Shown here: positions 33,403 through 42,536 of the stretch, piece by piece
Numbering within the stretch: position 1 is the stretch's first letter
Layout: the number at the start of each line of letters is the position of its first letter
Source: Bacteroidales bacterium
GTDB taxonomy: Bacteria; Bacteroidota; Bacteroidia; Bacteroidales; P3
NCBI GenBank assembly: GCA_031272245.1
Contig: JAISUE010000047.1
Span: 1-54,434, forward strand
Length of the DNA stretch: 54,434 nt
Direction of reading: 5' to 3'
Notes under the pieces: model-generated
What the model was told of the DNA's origin: nothing
Databases searched by the model: none
The model's input: the letters and a program-made list of their open reading frames with translations, nothing else
Position numbers and translations under genes: made by a program

Positions 33403-34425
33403 TTAAGTGATATTTTTAGTTTTCAAAAGCCTTTTATATCTTCCCCAAAATTTGTAATGAGTCAGTGAAGTAAAAGCAATAAGTTTTGCAAATTGTTTGC
33501 ACATCAACAATATACTCAATATAAAATATAACAAATACAAAACCAGTATCATTCCAATACAGACTGTCAATATGTATAACCATGTAGAATAAATGTAAGG
33601 TGTAATCAAAAGATATAGAAAACCATAAACAGACGAAGGTAATAGGAACATCAAAATCCATATTCCATGAACAGCCTCAACAGATTTTTCTGGACAAATG
33701 TTCATACACTTCATACAGTTTTCACATTTCCAAGTCCAAAAAGGTCTTCCGCCAAATGTTTTAATTGCTTTCACAGGACAATTATTTTTACATATTCTAC
33801 ATTTAGAGCAAGTGTCATTGGCATAAAAACTTTTTGCAAGAAAAAATCTGCCTGCCAAATAATAAGCAATGGCAAGGGGAAGCAAAAGAATATCTATTAA
33901 AAAATCATATTTTGCCGTGAAAACATTTTTATCATTAAGTATCTTTTGGGATATTGTTTGAGCTTTGCGTTTGTTTTTCTCAATAATAAAATCTAATGAT
34001 TTATTTTTCAATGCAGGATGAAAAGCAATCCAACTTACAGGCATATCCCATGCAACATAACCTGCTATCTTATATCCTTTCAATTTCATTATTAAAAAGG
34101 AAACCATAAACGAAATTCCACTGAGTCCTCTTACAAGAGTTTTTCCGATTCGCAATCCTCCGCGAGTATTCATTATTATAATTCTGTTATTTGCTTTTTT
34201 GAAACGGGCAATAAAATGCAACATTATTGGAGGATAATTGAAAGCGTGAGTTGGAGCAATAAAAATTAACAAATCATCATTATTTGTTGTCTGTATTTGT
34301 TCTTTGTCGGCAATGTTATGCAAAGTGCAAGTTATTCCTTTCTCATTGACACTTTCTTTAATCCATTGAGATACCTGTAAAGCATTGCCTGTGCCTGAGA
34401 AATAAAATATTTTTATTGCTTTCAT
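33403..34425 (-). CDS. EFR1-family ferredoxin/flavodoxin fusion
   Basis: A 340-residue protein: an N-terminal flavodoxin-like domain (KIFYFSGTGNALQVSQWI; FNYPPIMLHF; NTRGGLRIGK), then two ferredoxin cysteine motifs (CSKCRICKNNCP and CENCMKCMNICP, about residues 205-245) for two 4Fe-4S clusters, and two or three transmembrane segments at the C-terminus. The layout is that of EFR1 proteins. The electron donor and acceptor are unknown. Transcribed alone, divergent from the gene at 34679. Confidence 0.88.
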   Translation of the reverse strand: MKAIKIFYFSGTGNALQVSQWIKESVNEKGITCTLHNIADKEQIQTTNNDDLLIFIAPTHAFNYPPIMLHFIARFKKANNRIIIMNTRGGLRIGKTLVRGLSGISFMVSFLIMKLKGYKIAGYVAWDMPVSWIAFHPALKNKSLDFIIEKNKRKAQTISQKILNDKNVFTAKYDFLIDILLLPLAIAYYLAGRFFLAKSFYANDTCSKCRICKNNCPVKAIKTFGGRPFWTWKCENCMKCMNICPEKSVEAVHGIWILMFLLPSSVYGFLYLLITPYIYSTWLYILTVCIGMILVLYLLYFILSILLMCKQFAKLIAFTSLTHYKFWGRYKRLLKTKNIT

Positions 34426-34510
34426 CCTGATTTTTAATTATAATGCTTTTGTATGCGTCTTTGTTTGTATGAATCTAAATTTATTTTTTTTGATATACAA
34501 ACTTTTATTG

Positions 34511-34518
34511 CAAATGTA
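34511..34518 (-). promoter_or_regulatory. -7 promoter box of the EFR1 gene
   Basis: The minus strand reads TACATTTG (plus strand CAAATGTA), matching TAnnTTTG; the leader would be about 80 bases. Confidence 0.55.
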
Positions 34519-34561
34519 ATAATATTTAATATACTGAATTTTATCTTCATTTTTTTGTAGT

Positions 34562-34624
34562 AAAATCAAGATTTTGTATGTGAAAATCAAGATTTTATTT
34601 ATAAAAAGATAAACAAAAAATCAT
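34562..34624. repeat. 21-base periodic A-tract array R5
   Basis: Two near-identical 21-base units start at 34562 and 34583; both begin AAAATCAAGATTTT and differ only in the last seven bases. A third, diverged unit starts at 34604 (AAAAGAT...). The array sits between the divergent EFR1 and 34679 genes. Confidence 0.7.
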
Positions 34625-34647
34625 AATTCTATTTTTCAACAAAGCAT

Positions 34648-34655
34648 TATCTTTG
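34648..34655 (+). promoter_or_regulatory. -7 promoter box of the 34679 gene
   Basis: TATCTTTG matches TAnnTTTG, 23 bases before the ATG. Confidence 0.7.
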
Positions 34656-34678
34656 CAATATCTTAAAATTTGTAATTT

Positions 34679-35203
34679 ATGAGTATTGATAACAATGACA
34701 ACATAAGCATAATACGAATTTCTTCTGTTCTTAAAGGATTTGAATTGGCAGATAAACTCAATAAATTTTTTAATTTTGAGTTAAAAAAAACTTCCGATTT
34801 CACCTATGAAAAGAATGGAACTTTTATCTCTTTTGATTGTTTTTCATACCATAATCCTTTTCACAGTATAACCATTTTACTGATAAACAATAACGGCAAT
34901 GACGAATTTACAACTCTTGTTGCTTCATCAATAAAAAAAATTAATTATTTATTTGTTGTGATAGGAAGAGACCACGAACATATAAGTCATTCATTTATAA
35001 AAGGATTAACAAAGGTAGAAATAAACAGAAAAAAAACAAAAATTAATGAAAAACTTTTGACATACATTACTAATATACCTCAAATAAATGCACTGCAAAC
35101 AGACTTCATTTATCCCTCAAAGAATAAAACAACATATATTAGTGAGAAATTAAAAATGTTTTTGTTAAACTATCCTGTTAATGTATTAAACATTTACAAA
35201 TAA
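34679..35203 (+). CDS. Probable IPExxxVDY-family protein
   Basis: A 174-residue cytoplasmic protein without signal peptide. The order of segments (ISSVLKGFELADKLNKFFNFELKKTSDF, then a beta strand ISFDCFSYHNPFHSITILLINN, then IKKINYLFVVIG) recalls the Bacteroidota IPExxxVDY family, which usually lies near pyruvate kinase. The name motif itself is not obvious here, so the assignment is tentative. No catalytic residues are recognisable. Confidence 0.45.
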   Translation: MSIDNNDNISIIRISSVLKGFELADKLNKFFNFELKKTSDFTYEKNGTFISFDCFSYHNPFHSITILLINNNGNDEFTTLVASSIKKINYLFVVIGRDHEHISHSFIKGLTKVEINRKKTKINEKLLTYITNIPQINALQTDFIYPSKNKTTYISEKLKMFLLNYPVNVLNIYK

Positions 35204-35219
35204 AACAAGGAATTAAACA

Positions 35220-35807
35220 CTACATTTGTAAAATTAACGACTTTTCTTCAGCCATGCGTCTCATATTTATCAGAGCATATCTCATTCTTCCCAATGCTGT
35301 ATTGATACTTACGCCTGTTACCTGTGCTATTTCCTTAAAACTTAAATCTCCATAATGTCTAAGAATTAAGACTCTTCTCTGTTCTGCCGGTAAAAGTTTC
35401 ATCAATGCACGAATATCCTTGTGAATTTGATTGCGAATAAGAGATTCTTCTATAGAAACTTCTGATGAATTTAAAACAGAAAATACATCGTATTCTCCAT
35501 CTGATTTAACCATTGGCATACGACCTGATTTACGAAAATGATCTATTGCAAGATTATGAGCAATACGCAAAACCCATTGAATAAATTTACCTTCATCATT
35601 ATAAGAACCACGTTTTAATGTAGCAATAACTTTAACAAAGGTATCCTGAAATATATCTTCCGCCAAATATTTATCTTTTACTAAAGATTGTATATAGTTA
35701 TACACTCGTTCCTTATGGCGATTAAGTAATGTTTCAAAACATTGCAATTCACCATTTATATATGCGATAGCTAATTCTTTATCGCTGCGTTCTTCTGTTT
35801 TAAGCAT
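35220..35807 (-). CDS. ECF-type RNA polymerase sigma factor
   Basis: A 195-residue sigma-70-family protein. Region 2 contains FETLLNRHKERVYNYIQSLVKDKYLAEDIFQDTFVKVIATLKRG and WVLRIAHNLAIDHFRKSGR. Region 4 is LPAEQRRVLILRHYGDLSFKEIAQVTGVSINTALGRMRYALINMRRM. This housekeeping-like ECF form without an adjacent anti-sigma is conserved in Bacteroidales. It has a long leader of about 80 bases from the box at 35888. Confidence 0.9.
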   Translation of the reverse strand: MLKTEERSDKELAIAYINGELQCFETLLNRHKERVYNYIQSLVKDKYLAEDIFQDTFVKVIATLKRGSYNDEGKFIQWVLRIAHNLAIDHFRKSGRMPMVKSDGEYDVFSVLNSSEVSIEESLIRNQIHKDIRALMKLLPAEQRRVLILRHYGDLSFKEIAQVTGVSINTALGRMRYALINMRRMAEEKSLILQM

Positions 35808-35887
35808 AAAAACTCTTTTTTTACATTTAAAAAGTAGTCTTTTATTCTATAAGCTATTTATTTTAGTTTCTAATTCTTTTAAGGCTG

Positions 35888-35895
35888 CAAATATA
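35888..35895 (-). promoter_or_regulatory. -7 promoter box of the ECF sigma gene
   Basis: The minus strand reads TATATTTG (plus strand CAAATATA), matching TAnnTTTG. Confidence 0.6.
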
Positions 35896-36042
35896 CAACC
35901 TTTTTTTCAATTATTAACAAATTTAGAGTAAAAAAAATTATTTTTATAATCTTTTTATTTTGTATTCTAATGATAATAAGGGTTTTGAGTAATTAAAACT
36001 GTTATTATTAAAACTAAATACTAAAACATGAATTTGTGTTTT

Positions 36043-36726
36043 CTAATTCTTTTCTAATACTTTTTCTAACATATTTTTTATACTTGGATATGTTTTTTCT
36101 AATATATTAGGTATATCTTCTTTTCTTATCCACTTTACTAAAGTTATTCCTTCCTCTATCTGTGGATAAAATATAACATTTTTATCACATATTTCCATTA
36201 AATACCATGCTGTCTGTTTTAATTCTAATCTGTTATTCATAAAGTATGTATGATAAGTATAAATAGCGTTAGAATATTTTATATTTTGGTCTTGTGCAAA
36301 TACAGAAGGCGGCATAATTACTAATTGTGAATTTTTCAAACCTGTCTCTTCTTCAACTTCTCTCAATGCGGTTTCTTCTTCGGTTTCATTTTTTTCAACA
36401 TGTCCTTTGGGTAAATCCCATACTCCATTACGAAAAATGAACAAAATACTGCCGGATTTGTTACTAACAATGCCGCCTGCAGCTTTAATTAAATAAAATT
36501 GCTGACAAATTTTCTCAAAAACCTTTTTTTGATTTTCTGTTTTTGTCAGAAAAAAAATGTCTGTTGTTTTCAAAATTTCATTTCTTAAAAAAGAAAAATC
36601 AACCGTATTTTCAAACTTTTTATCTAATTCTATTACAATATCTTTCTCTTTTTTTTCTATTTCCAAAATGGAAGTTGTAATTACAAACTTATTGTATTTG
36701 TTGAAAATTATGTATTTTTGCACCAT
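36043..36726 (-). CDS. NUDIX hydrolase
   Basis: A 227-residue protein if read from the ATG at 36726 (MVQKYIIFNKYNKFVITTS), which fits the family's short N-terminal domain. The NUDIX box GHVEKNETEEETALREVEEETGL (about residues 131-153) has the G-x5-E-x7-R-E-x2-E-E-x-G pattern. The preceding NKSGSILFIFRNGVWDLPKG is typical of ADP-ribose/nucleotide-type NUDIX proteins. Its substrate is unknown. The start codon shares the CATG at 36724-36727 with the pyrE start on the other strand. The promoter must therefore lie inside pyrE, and no clear -7 box was found. Confidence 0.85.
   Translation of the reverse strand: MVQKYIIFNKYNKFVITTSILEIEKKEKDIVIELDKKFENTVDFSFLRNEILKTTDIFFLTKTENQKKVFEKICQQFYLIKAAGGIVSNKSGSILFIFRNGVWDLPKGHVEKNETEEETALREVEEETGLKNSQLVIMPPSVFAQDQNIKYSNAIYTYHTYFMNNRLELKQTAWYLMEICDKNVIFYPQIEEGITLVKWIRKEDIPNILEKTYPSIKNMLEKVLEKN
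36713..36720 (+). promoter_or_regulatory. -7 promoter box of pyrE, four bases from the ATG
   Basis: TATTTTTG matches TAnnTTTG and is followed by CACC and the ATG at 36725. The transcript would start at or next to the start codon. Confidence 0.6.
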
Positions 36727-37375
36727 GATTACTAATAATGATATTGCGATACAAACCGCTAAATTTCTTTTGCAAATTAAAGCAATTAAATTGAATAATG
36801 CAAATCCTTTCACATGGGCATCAGGTAGAAAAAGCCCTATTTATTGTGATAACAGGATTACGCTGTCCTATCCAGAGATAAGAACTTTCTTAAGACAGCA
36901 ATTCGTTTCCATTGTAAATGATATATTTTCTGAAGTTGATGTTATTGCAGGTGTAGCAACAGGAGCAATAGCACAAGGAGTACTTGTAGCACAAGATTTA
37001 GGAAAACCATTTGTTTATGTACGCCCTGAAGAAAAAAAACACGGATTGCACAACAGAATAGAAGGAGAAATAAAAGAAGGACAAAGTGTTGTTGTTATTG
37101 AAGACCTTGTTTCTACTGGAAAAAGTAGTTTGCAAGCTGTTGAAGCGTTAAGAGAAAAAGGTTGTTTAGTTAAAGGAATGGCTGCAATCTTTACTTATGG
37201 TCTTGACGTTGCAGAAAAAACGTTCAGTGATGCACAAGTAGAATTGACAACTATTACAGATTATGATACACTCATTACAACAGCTATCACAGAACATTAT
37301 ATAAATGATAAAGATATTGATTCCTTACGGTTATGGCGACTAAATCCAGAAAAATGGTCGGAAGAAAGAATGTAA
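36725..37375 (+). CDS. pyrE: Orotate phosphoribosyltransferase
   Basis: A 216-residue enzyme. The start at 36725 (MITNNDIAIQTAKFLLQIKAIKLNNANPFTWASGRKSPIYCDNR) is the family start. Other motifs: GVATGAIAQGVLVAQDLGKPFVYVRPEEKKHGLHNRIEG and the PRPP loop VVVIEDLVSTGKSS. It makes orotidine 5'-phosphate from orotate and PRPP in pyrimidine synthesis. An SRPBCC-domain gene follows 50 bases later. Confidence 0.95.
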   Translation: MITNNDIAIQTAKFLLQIKAIKLNNANPFTWASGRKSPIYCDNRITLSYPEIRTFLRQQFVSIVNDIFSEVDVIAGVATGAIAQGVLVAQDLGKPFVYVRPEEKKHGLHNRIEGEIKEGQSVVVIEDLVSTGKSSLQAVEALREKGCLVKGMAAIFTYGLDVAEKTFSDAQVELTTITDYDTLITTAITEHYINDKDIDSLRLWRLNPEKWSEERM

Positions 37376-37425
37376 CTTTCTTTTTAAAACAACATATTCT
37401 TTAACAATTTCAAATAGTAAAAGAA

Positions 37426-37830
37426 ATGAAAATAGAAAGTAAAGTTGTTGAAATTGTAAAGTCAAATAAAGATATTTTTGAATTTTTATCTGACTTTACT
37501 CATTTTTCTATTCTATTACCAGATAAAGTAGAAAATTGGAAAGCAACAAAAGAAAATTGCAGTTTTACAATTAAAGGACTAACAGATTTCGGAATGAAAA
37601 TTTCAGATACAAAACCTTACAGTTTTATAACAATAACAAATGATGAACAAGTGCCGATGCCTATTAAATTTGTTTTTAACTGGAAACTTATGCAGAGCGA
37701 AAAGAGTTGTTCGGTGCAAGCTTGTTTTGATTTGGATGTTAATCCAATGATGGGGATGATGATTAAAAAACCTGTTAGTGATTTTGTAAATATTCTTGTA
37801 GATAAACTAAAAGAAAAATTTGAAAGCTAA
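37426..37830 (+). CDS. SRPBCC-family protein
   Basis: A 134-residue protein of the START/SRPBCC (polyketide cyclase-like) helix-grip fold: ESKVVEIVKSNKDIFEFLSDFTHFSILLPDKVENWKATKENCSFTIKG at the start and a long C-terminal helix. Such proteins bind a small hydrophobic ligand. In Bacteroidales this gene often follows pyrE, but its role is unknown. Probably the second gene of the pyrE transcript. Confidence 0.78.
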   Translation: MKIESKVVEIVKSNKDIFEFLSDFTHFSILLPDKVENWKATKENCSFTIKGLTDFGMKISDTKPYSFITITNDEQVPMPIKFVFNWKLMQSEKSCSVQACFDLDVNPMMGMMIKKPVSDFVNILVDKLKEKFES

Positions 37831-38328
37831 ATAATTTTTCATTTCATACTTCTAAATTTCTCCAAAAGTTATATTACAATCTTTTTTAACAACGAAATTT
37901 ATAACAAAAATTAAAATTATATAGTAATTAAAGTTTTTAATTTCGCTTTAAAATATCTTAATTTTGAATTTAAAATTTTTAATTTCGCTTCAAAATGTTT
38001 TAATTCTGAAATAAAAGTTCTTTTACTCTCTACAAAAATGATTATAAATTTTCAAAATATCAGTTTAACTAAAAATATATCAACAATAATATAAAGCAGA
38101 CATAATTATCAGCTTTATATTATTTTAGTTAGATAAAATAATGTTTATCAAAAGTAATTAAATATTCTTCTATTCCAAAATTGAATATTACTTATTGAGT
38201 ATCTAAAATGTCTCTTAAAAGGCAAAAAAATTATCGTTTAACAATAAAAATTTTGGTAAATTGAAAAAAATTTAGTTATTTTGCAAATTCAAAACAAAGA
38301 ATTTTTATAATTAAAACACATTTATTAA
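37831..38328 (+). other. 498-base gene-free gap before the DPP7 gene
   Basis: I see no gene on either strand. The gap carries array R6 (37950-38057) and a T/A-rich run before the DPP7 start. A near-match to the -7 box (TTATTTTG, one base short of TAnnTTTG) lies at 38276-38283. Confidence 0.6.
37950..38057. repeat. 21-base periodic A-tract array R6
   Basis: A-tracts start at 37950, 37972, 37992, 38013, 38034 and 38054 (spacing 22, 20, 21, 21, 20). The segment from 37934 to 38017 also reads as two near-identical copies of 42 bases (2 x 21), each containing TTTTTAATTTCGCTT. Confidence 0.6.
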
Positions 38329-40515
38329 ATGAAAAAAACATTTATTTCAGCACTTTTATTGTCATTATCATTGACAATGTGCTTTGCAAAACCAACTCCA
38401 ACCCCAAAACCTGATGAAGGAATGTGGTTACCAATGTTCTTTAAACAGTTAAACTATGCAACAATGCAAAAAATGGGATTACATTTAACTGCTGAACAAC
38501 TTTACAGTTTCAACAATTCAAGTCTAAAAGATGCTATTGTGCAAATGGGAAATTTTTGTACGGGAGAAATAGTTTCGGACAAGGGATTGATGTTTACCAA
38601 TCATCACTGTGGTTATGAAGCCATTGCAAGTCAATCAACTATTGAACACGACTATTTAAAAAATGGATTCTGGGCTTATTCATTGGAAGAAGAATTACCT
38701 ATAGAGGGTCTTACCATTTCATTCCTTGTGAGAATGGACGATGTAACCCAAAAAGTACTTGGCGAATACGCCAAAGAACTTAACAAAACTCTTCATAACG
38801 ATTCCATAAATGCACGCATCAAAAGATTGCAGGAAGAAAACAGCGAAGGAGGACGTTATGTTGTGGATGTAAAACCGTTCTTTGAAGGTTTGGAATACTA
38901 TATGTTCATCTACGAAACTTTTAAGGATATACGTCTTGTTGGTGCTCCTCCTTCTGCAATAGGCAAATTTGGTGGTGATACCGACAACTGGATGTGGCCA
39001 AGACACACAGGAGATTTCTCAATCTTCCGCGTGTATGCAAACAAAGACAACAAACCTGCTGCATATTCAAAAGATAACGTTCCTTATAAACCAAAACATT
39101 TCCTTCCTGTAAGTATAAAGGGAGTAAATAAAGGAGATTTCACTATGATTTGGGGCTATCCCGGAAGCACGGAACGCTACATGACTTCTTATGAAGTAAA
39201 GAATACCATTGATATATCAGACCCTGCCGTTTATGATGCGGGACGCTATATGTTGCCAACAATGAAAAAATGTATGGATAATGACGAAGCGGTTCGTTTA
39301 AAGTATTCTGTTGATTATGCTCAAATGATGAACCTTTGGAAAAACAAACAGGGCGAATTGCGTGGCTTGAAACGTCTTGATGTTTATGGGAAAAAGAAAG
39401 CAATAGAAAAACGTTTGGAAAAATGGATTAACACAGACAATTCACGCAAAGAACGTTACGGCAATGTATTTTCTAATTTGGAAGCAGCCTGTTCGGAATT
39501 GGCAAACAGCAATGCCACAAAGTATTCATGGTATGGCAATCTTGGATTGATGACAGCACAAAGAGCATTATTGGCTTTTCGCATTCTAAAAAACTTTGAT
39601 GCGATTGAACAACATATAATGAAAAATCCTGATTTAAATGATAAATCAAAAAAAGCAAGTATGGCAAAAACAGTAGAAGCACTTACTGCTTATGGAAACC
39701 AACATTTTGTTAATTATGACCAAAATACGGAAAAAGAAATGTTTCGTGCATTGATTACAATGTTAAATGACAAAAATCCTGTGTTTGCCACAAAGATTGC
39801 AAAGGCTGGAGGAGTGGATAAATATGTTGAAAAGGCGTTTAAGAAATCTGTTTTTGCTACACAGGAATCTTTTGACAAGTTTATGAAAAAACCAAATGTT
39901 AAAACTTTAGAAAAAGATTTAATTGCCGATGCAGCCATAGCAGCTTATGATTTGATAGGTGTTGGAGATGAAGCATCACAAAAAGCAGAACAAGACTTGG
40001 TGGTTGCACGACAAGCTTTCGTTGAAGCATTACGTAATATGGATCCTTCACTTGTACAATACCCGGATGCTAATTTCACGATGCGAATGACGTATGGACA
40101 GGTTTTGGATTACTTCCCTGCCGATGCCATCCACTACGATTACATTACAACTCTTGAAGGTGTTATGGAAAAAGAAGATCCGTCAAATGACGAATTTATC
40201 GTACCAGATAAATTAAAACAATTATTTGCTAAAAAAGACTTCGGACAATATGCTGACAAAAATGGAAAACTCGTTACTTGTTTCCTTTCCAATAATGATA
40301 TTACAGGAGGCAACTCCGGTTCTCCTATTATCAACGCTGACGGACAGCTTATAGGTTTGGCTTTTGATGGAAACTGGGAAGCAATGAGTGGTGATATAGC
40401 TTTTGAACCTGAATTGCAACGTACAATTAATGTTGATGCTCGTTATGTTCTTTTTATAATTGATAAATTTGCAGGAGCTAAAAATTTGATTGACGAATTA
40501 ACAATCATTAAATAA
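38329..40515 (+). CDS. dpp7: S46-family dipeptidyl peptidase, DPP7-type
   Basis: A 728-residue periplasmic serine peptidase. The signal peptide is MKKTFISALLLSLSLTMCFA. The catalytic His lies in TNHHCGYEA (His92/93), the Asp in the 220-235 region (GGDTDNWMWPRHTGD), and the nucleophile Ser663 in GGNSGSP. The residue 18 positions after that Ser is Gly (FDGNWE, Gly681). This is the position reported to separate DPP7 (Gly) from the acidic-specific DPP11 (Arg/Ser), so hydrophobic P1 specificity is expected. It removes dipeptides from oligopeptides for amino-acid fermentation. Confidence 0.9.
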   Translation: MKKTFISALLLSLSLTMCFAKPTPTPKPDEGMWLPMFFKQLNYATMQKMGLHLTAEQLYSFNNSSLKDAIVQMGNFCTGEIVSDKGLMFTNHHCGYEAIASQSTIEHDYLKNGFWAYSLEEELPIEGLTISFLVRMDDVTQKVLGEYAKELNKTLHNDSINARIKRLQEENSEGGRYVVDVKPFFEGLEYYMFIYETFKDIRLVGAPPSAIGKFGGDTDNWMWPRHTGDFSIFRVYANKDNKPAAYSKDNVPYKPKHFLPVSIKGVNKGDFTMIWGYPGSTERYMTSYEVKNTIDISDPAVYDAGRYMLPTMKKCMDNDEAVRLKYSVDYAQMMNLWKNKQGELRGLKRLDVYGKKKAIEKRLEKWINTDNSRKERYGNVFSNLEAACSELANSNATKYSWYGNLGLMTAQRALLAFRILKNFDAIEQHIMKNPDLNDKSKKASMAKTVEALTAYGNQHFVNYDQNTEKEMFRALITMLNDKNPVFATKIAKAGGVDKYVEKAFKKSVFATQESFDKFMKKPNVKTLEKDLIADAAIAAYDLIGVGDEASQKAEQDLVVARQAFVEALRNMDPSLVQYPDANFTMRMTYGQVLDYFPADAIHYDYITTLEGVMEKEDPSNDEFIVPDKLKQLFAKKDFGQYADKNGKLVTCFLSNNDITGGNSGSPIINADGQLIGLAFDGNWEAMSGDIAFEPELQRTINVDARYVLFIIDKFAGAKNLIDELTIIK

Positions 40516-40547
40516 TTCATTTGATTAAAATATTTTTAATTGTATTC

Positions 40548-40579
40548 AGTCCAACTACGTAAGTGGTTGGACTTTTTTA
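40548..40579 (+). terminator. Rho-independent terminator of the DPP7 gene
   Basis: AGTCCAACTAC (40548-40558) pairs with GTGGTTGGACT (40563-40573) with one G-U pair and loop GTAA, then a T run. Confidence 0.85.
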
Positions 40580-40612
40580 TACATAATGAATTTGAATAAC
40601 ATAAAAACAAAA

Positions 40613-40642
40613 AAGATTTGCTGCTTAATTACAGCAAATCTT
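40613..40642 (-). terminator. Hairpin terminator of the tRNA-Arg transcript
   Basis: AAGATTTGCTG (40613-40623) pairs perfectly with CAGCAAATCTT (40632-40642). On the minus strand, 14 bases after the tRNA, it is followed by a T-rich run. Confidence 0.8.
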
Positions 40643-40655
40643 CTTTGTTTTTATG

Positions 40656-40729
40656 TGACCTCGGCGGGATTCAAACCCACAACCTTCTGATCCGTAGTCA
40701 GATGCTCTATTCAGTTGAGCCACGAGGCC
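40656..40729 (-). tRNA. tRNA-Arg(ACG)
   Basis: The minus strand from 40729 reads GGCCTCGTGGCTCAACTG... The acceptor stem GGCCTCG pairs with CGAGGTC at the 3' end (one G-U). The anticodon stem-loop is TCTGA-CTACGGA-TCAGA with anticodon ACG, giving Arg for CGN codons. The T arm contains GGTTTGAATCCC. The 3' CCA is not encoded. About 74 bases. Confidence 0.95.
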
Positions 40730-40907
40730 TCTCTTTTGAGATTGCAAAAGTACAAATTTTTATTCAATTACCCAAATTTTAAGAAAAAAGATTGATTTTT
40801 TCATTCTATCTTCAAAAAACAAAACAAAAAAATCAAAGATTTACTTACAATATAACAAGTTATTATTCATTAAATTAAAATACAAATAACGTGTTTTGAG
40901 ATTTTAC

Positions 40908-40915
40908 TATTTTTG
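40908..40915 (+). promoter_or_regulatory. -7 promoter box of the histidine kinase gene
   Basis: TATTTTTG matches TAnnTTTG, 20 bases before the ATG at 40936. Confidence 0.7.
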
Positions 40916-40935
40916 CACTTCAAAAAAAACAACAA

Positions 40936-42441
40936 ATGAAAATATCTCTTCATCAATCACGCATTAAATGGGTTCTTCTTTCCATAGGATTTATAGTTAT
41001 TATGTTGTTTTTAATGCAACTTAACAGCATGATAAGCACTCTGAAACAAGAAGAACAAAGAAAAGTAAAACTTTGGGCACAATCAGTTGTTAGAAAAGCC
41101 GAACTTGTAGCTAAAACAGAGGAATTCTTTGACAAAGTTACAGCAGAAGAAAAATCAAGACTCGAACAGTTTATCGCCGCACACAAAAAACTTATAACTG
41201 AACCTATCAACAATGACATAAACAATATTTACGAACAATACCTCAAAGAAATAAAAAACATTCCAATCATTCAAACCGATGAACACAATCGCATACAGTT
41301 TTTTCAAAATATAAACGTTCCATCTGAAAAAGAATTTGTAGATACTTCTGCAATATTTAAAAGTTTTCTTTATAATGAACCTTTAGAATACGAAACCTTT
41401 GGTATGAAATTTAGACTTTATTATAGAGAGTCGGAAATGTATGCTGATTTGCGGAATGTTTTAAACGATTTCATAGAATCTTTTCTTACAGAAGTAACTC
41501 AAAATTCTGTATTTGTACCTGTTATTATCACAGATGAAAGCAAGCAAAAAGTAATTGGTTATGGAAATGTTAATGAAAGTGATGTCAGCAAATCAAATCT
41601 TAAAAACACCGTTAGTTTAATGGAGGAAGCTAATACTCCTATTCAGATTATTCTTCCAGGTAACAAAACAGCTTTTATTTTTTACGAAAAATCATCATTC
41701 GTAAAGGCATTACAATACTACCCTATTCTTTATGTTGGAATAACAATTTTGTTTATTTTTATTGGTTTATGGTTTTTCCGTACAATGAAACGTTCGGAAC
41801 AAGATACTATCTGGGTCTCTATGAGTAAAGAAACAGCTCATCAATTAGGTACTCCTATTTCTTCTCTTAATGCGTGGATTACTTTTTTAGCACAGGATGA
41901 AAAAAATCAAGATGTATGTAAAGAATTAGAAAAAGATGTTAGCAGACTCACAACCATAACTCAAAGATTTTCAAAAATAGGTTCTGTACCTGTGTTAGAA
42001 AGACAAAATGTGATAATGGCTGTTGAAGAGGCTCTGTCTTATCTTGCTAATCGCTCATCAAAAAAAGTTGTATTTGATATAAGATTACCACAAGAACCTG
42101 TCTATGCCTGCCTGAATAAACATTTGTTTGAATGGACCTTGGAAAATCTTTTCAAAAATGCAGTAGATGCAATGGCTGGAATAGGAACTATTATTCTCGA
42201 AGTAACAACTGAAAACAAAAATATTTATATAGATATAACCGATGCGGGAAAAGGTATTAACAAAAGAGATTTCAAAAAGATTTTTCAACCCGGCTTTACT
42301 ACCAAAACACGCGGCTGGGGATTAGGTTTATCTCTTGCCAAAAGAATAATCAAAGATTATCATCGAGGAAAAATTTTTGTTAAACAATCTCAAATAAACA
42401 AGGGAACAACTTTTAGAATTATACTTCATAAAGTAAATTAA
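40936..42441 (+). CDS. Membrane sensor histidine kinase
   Basis: A 501-residue kinase. The N-terminal transmembrane segment is about 11-31 and a second lies at 255-278. Between them is a sensor region of about 220 residues with no HAMP domain. The phospho-acceptor is His302 in SKETAHQLGTPISSLNAW. The HATPase domain has the N box LFKNAVDAM, G1 ITDAGKGI, the F box FQPGFTTKTRG and G2 WGLGLSLAKRII. No response regulator adjoins it, so its partner lies elsewhere. The signal is unknown. Confidence 0.9.
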   Translation: MKISLHQSRIKWVLLSIGFIVIMLFLMQLNSMISTLKQEEQRKVKLWAQSVVRKAELVAKTEEFFDKVTAEEKSRLEQFIAAHKKLITEPINNDINNIYEQYLKEIKNIPIIQTDEHNRIQFFQNINVPSEKEFVDTSAIFKSFLYNEPLEYETFGMKFRLYYRESEMYADLRNVLNDFIESFLTEVTQNSVFVPVIITDESKQKVIGYGNVNESDVSKSNLKNTVSLMEEANTPIQIILPGNKTAFIFYEKSSFVKALQYYPILYVGITILFIFIGLWFFRTMKRSEQDTIWVSMSKETAHQLGTPISSLNAWITFLAQDEKNQDVCKELEKDVSRLTTITQRFSKIGSVPVLERQNVIMAVEEALSYLANRSSKKVVFDIRLPQEPVYACLNKHLFEWTLENLFKNAVDAMAGIGTIILEVTTENKNIYIDITDAGKGINKRDFKKIFQPGFTTKTRGWGLGLSLAKRIIKDYHRGKIFVKQSQINKGTTFRIILHKVN

Positions 42442-42524
42442 TTTCAATGTATTTTTTGTTATTTTTCAATGCAAAACTTTAATATATTCATCCTATAACT
42501 CAGTAAAATTATAAGAAAATATTT

Positions 42525-42532
42525 TATTTTTG
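42525..42532 (+). promoter_or_regulatory. -7 promoter box of comF, four bases from the ATG
   Basis: TATTTTTG matches TAnnTTTG and is followed by TGGT and the ATG at 42537, implying a leaderless mRNA. Confidence 0.6.
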
Positions 42533-42536
42533 TGGT

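Noticed and set aside
38276-38283. TTATTTTG as the DPP7 -7 box
   Set aside because: It deviates from TAnnTTTG by one base or by spacing, so it is mentioned in the gap entry but not called as a promoter.
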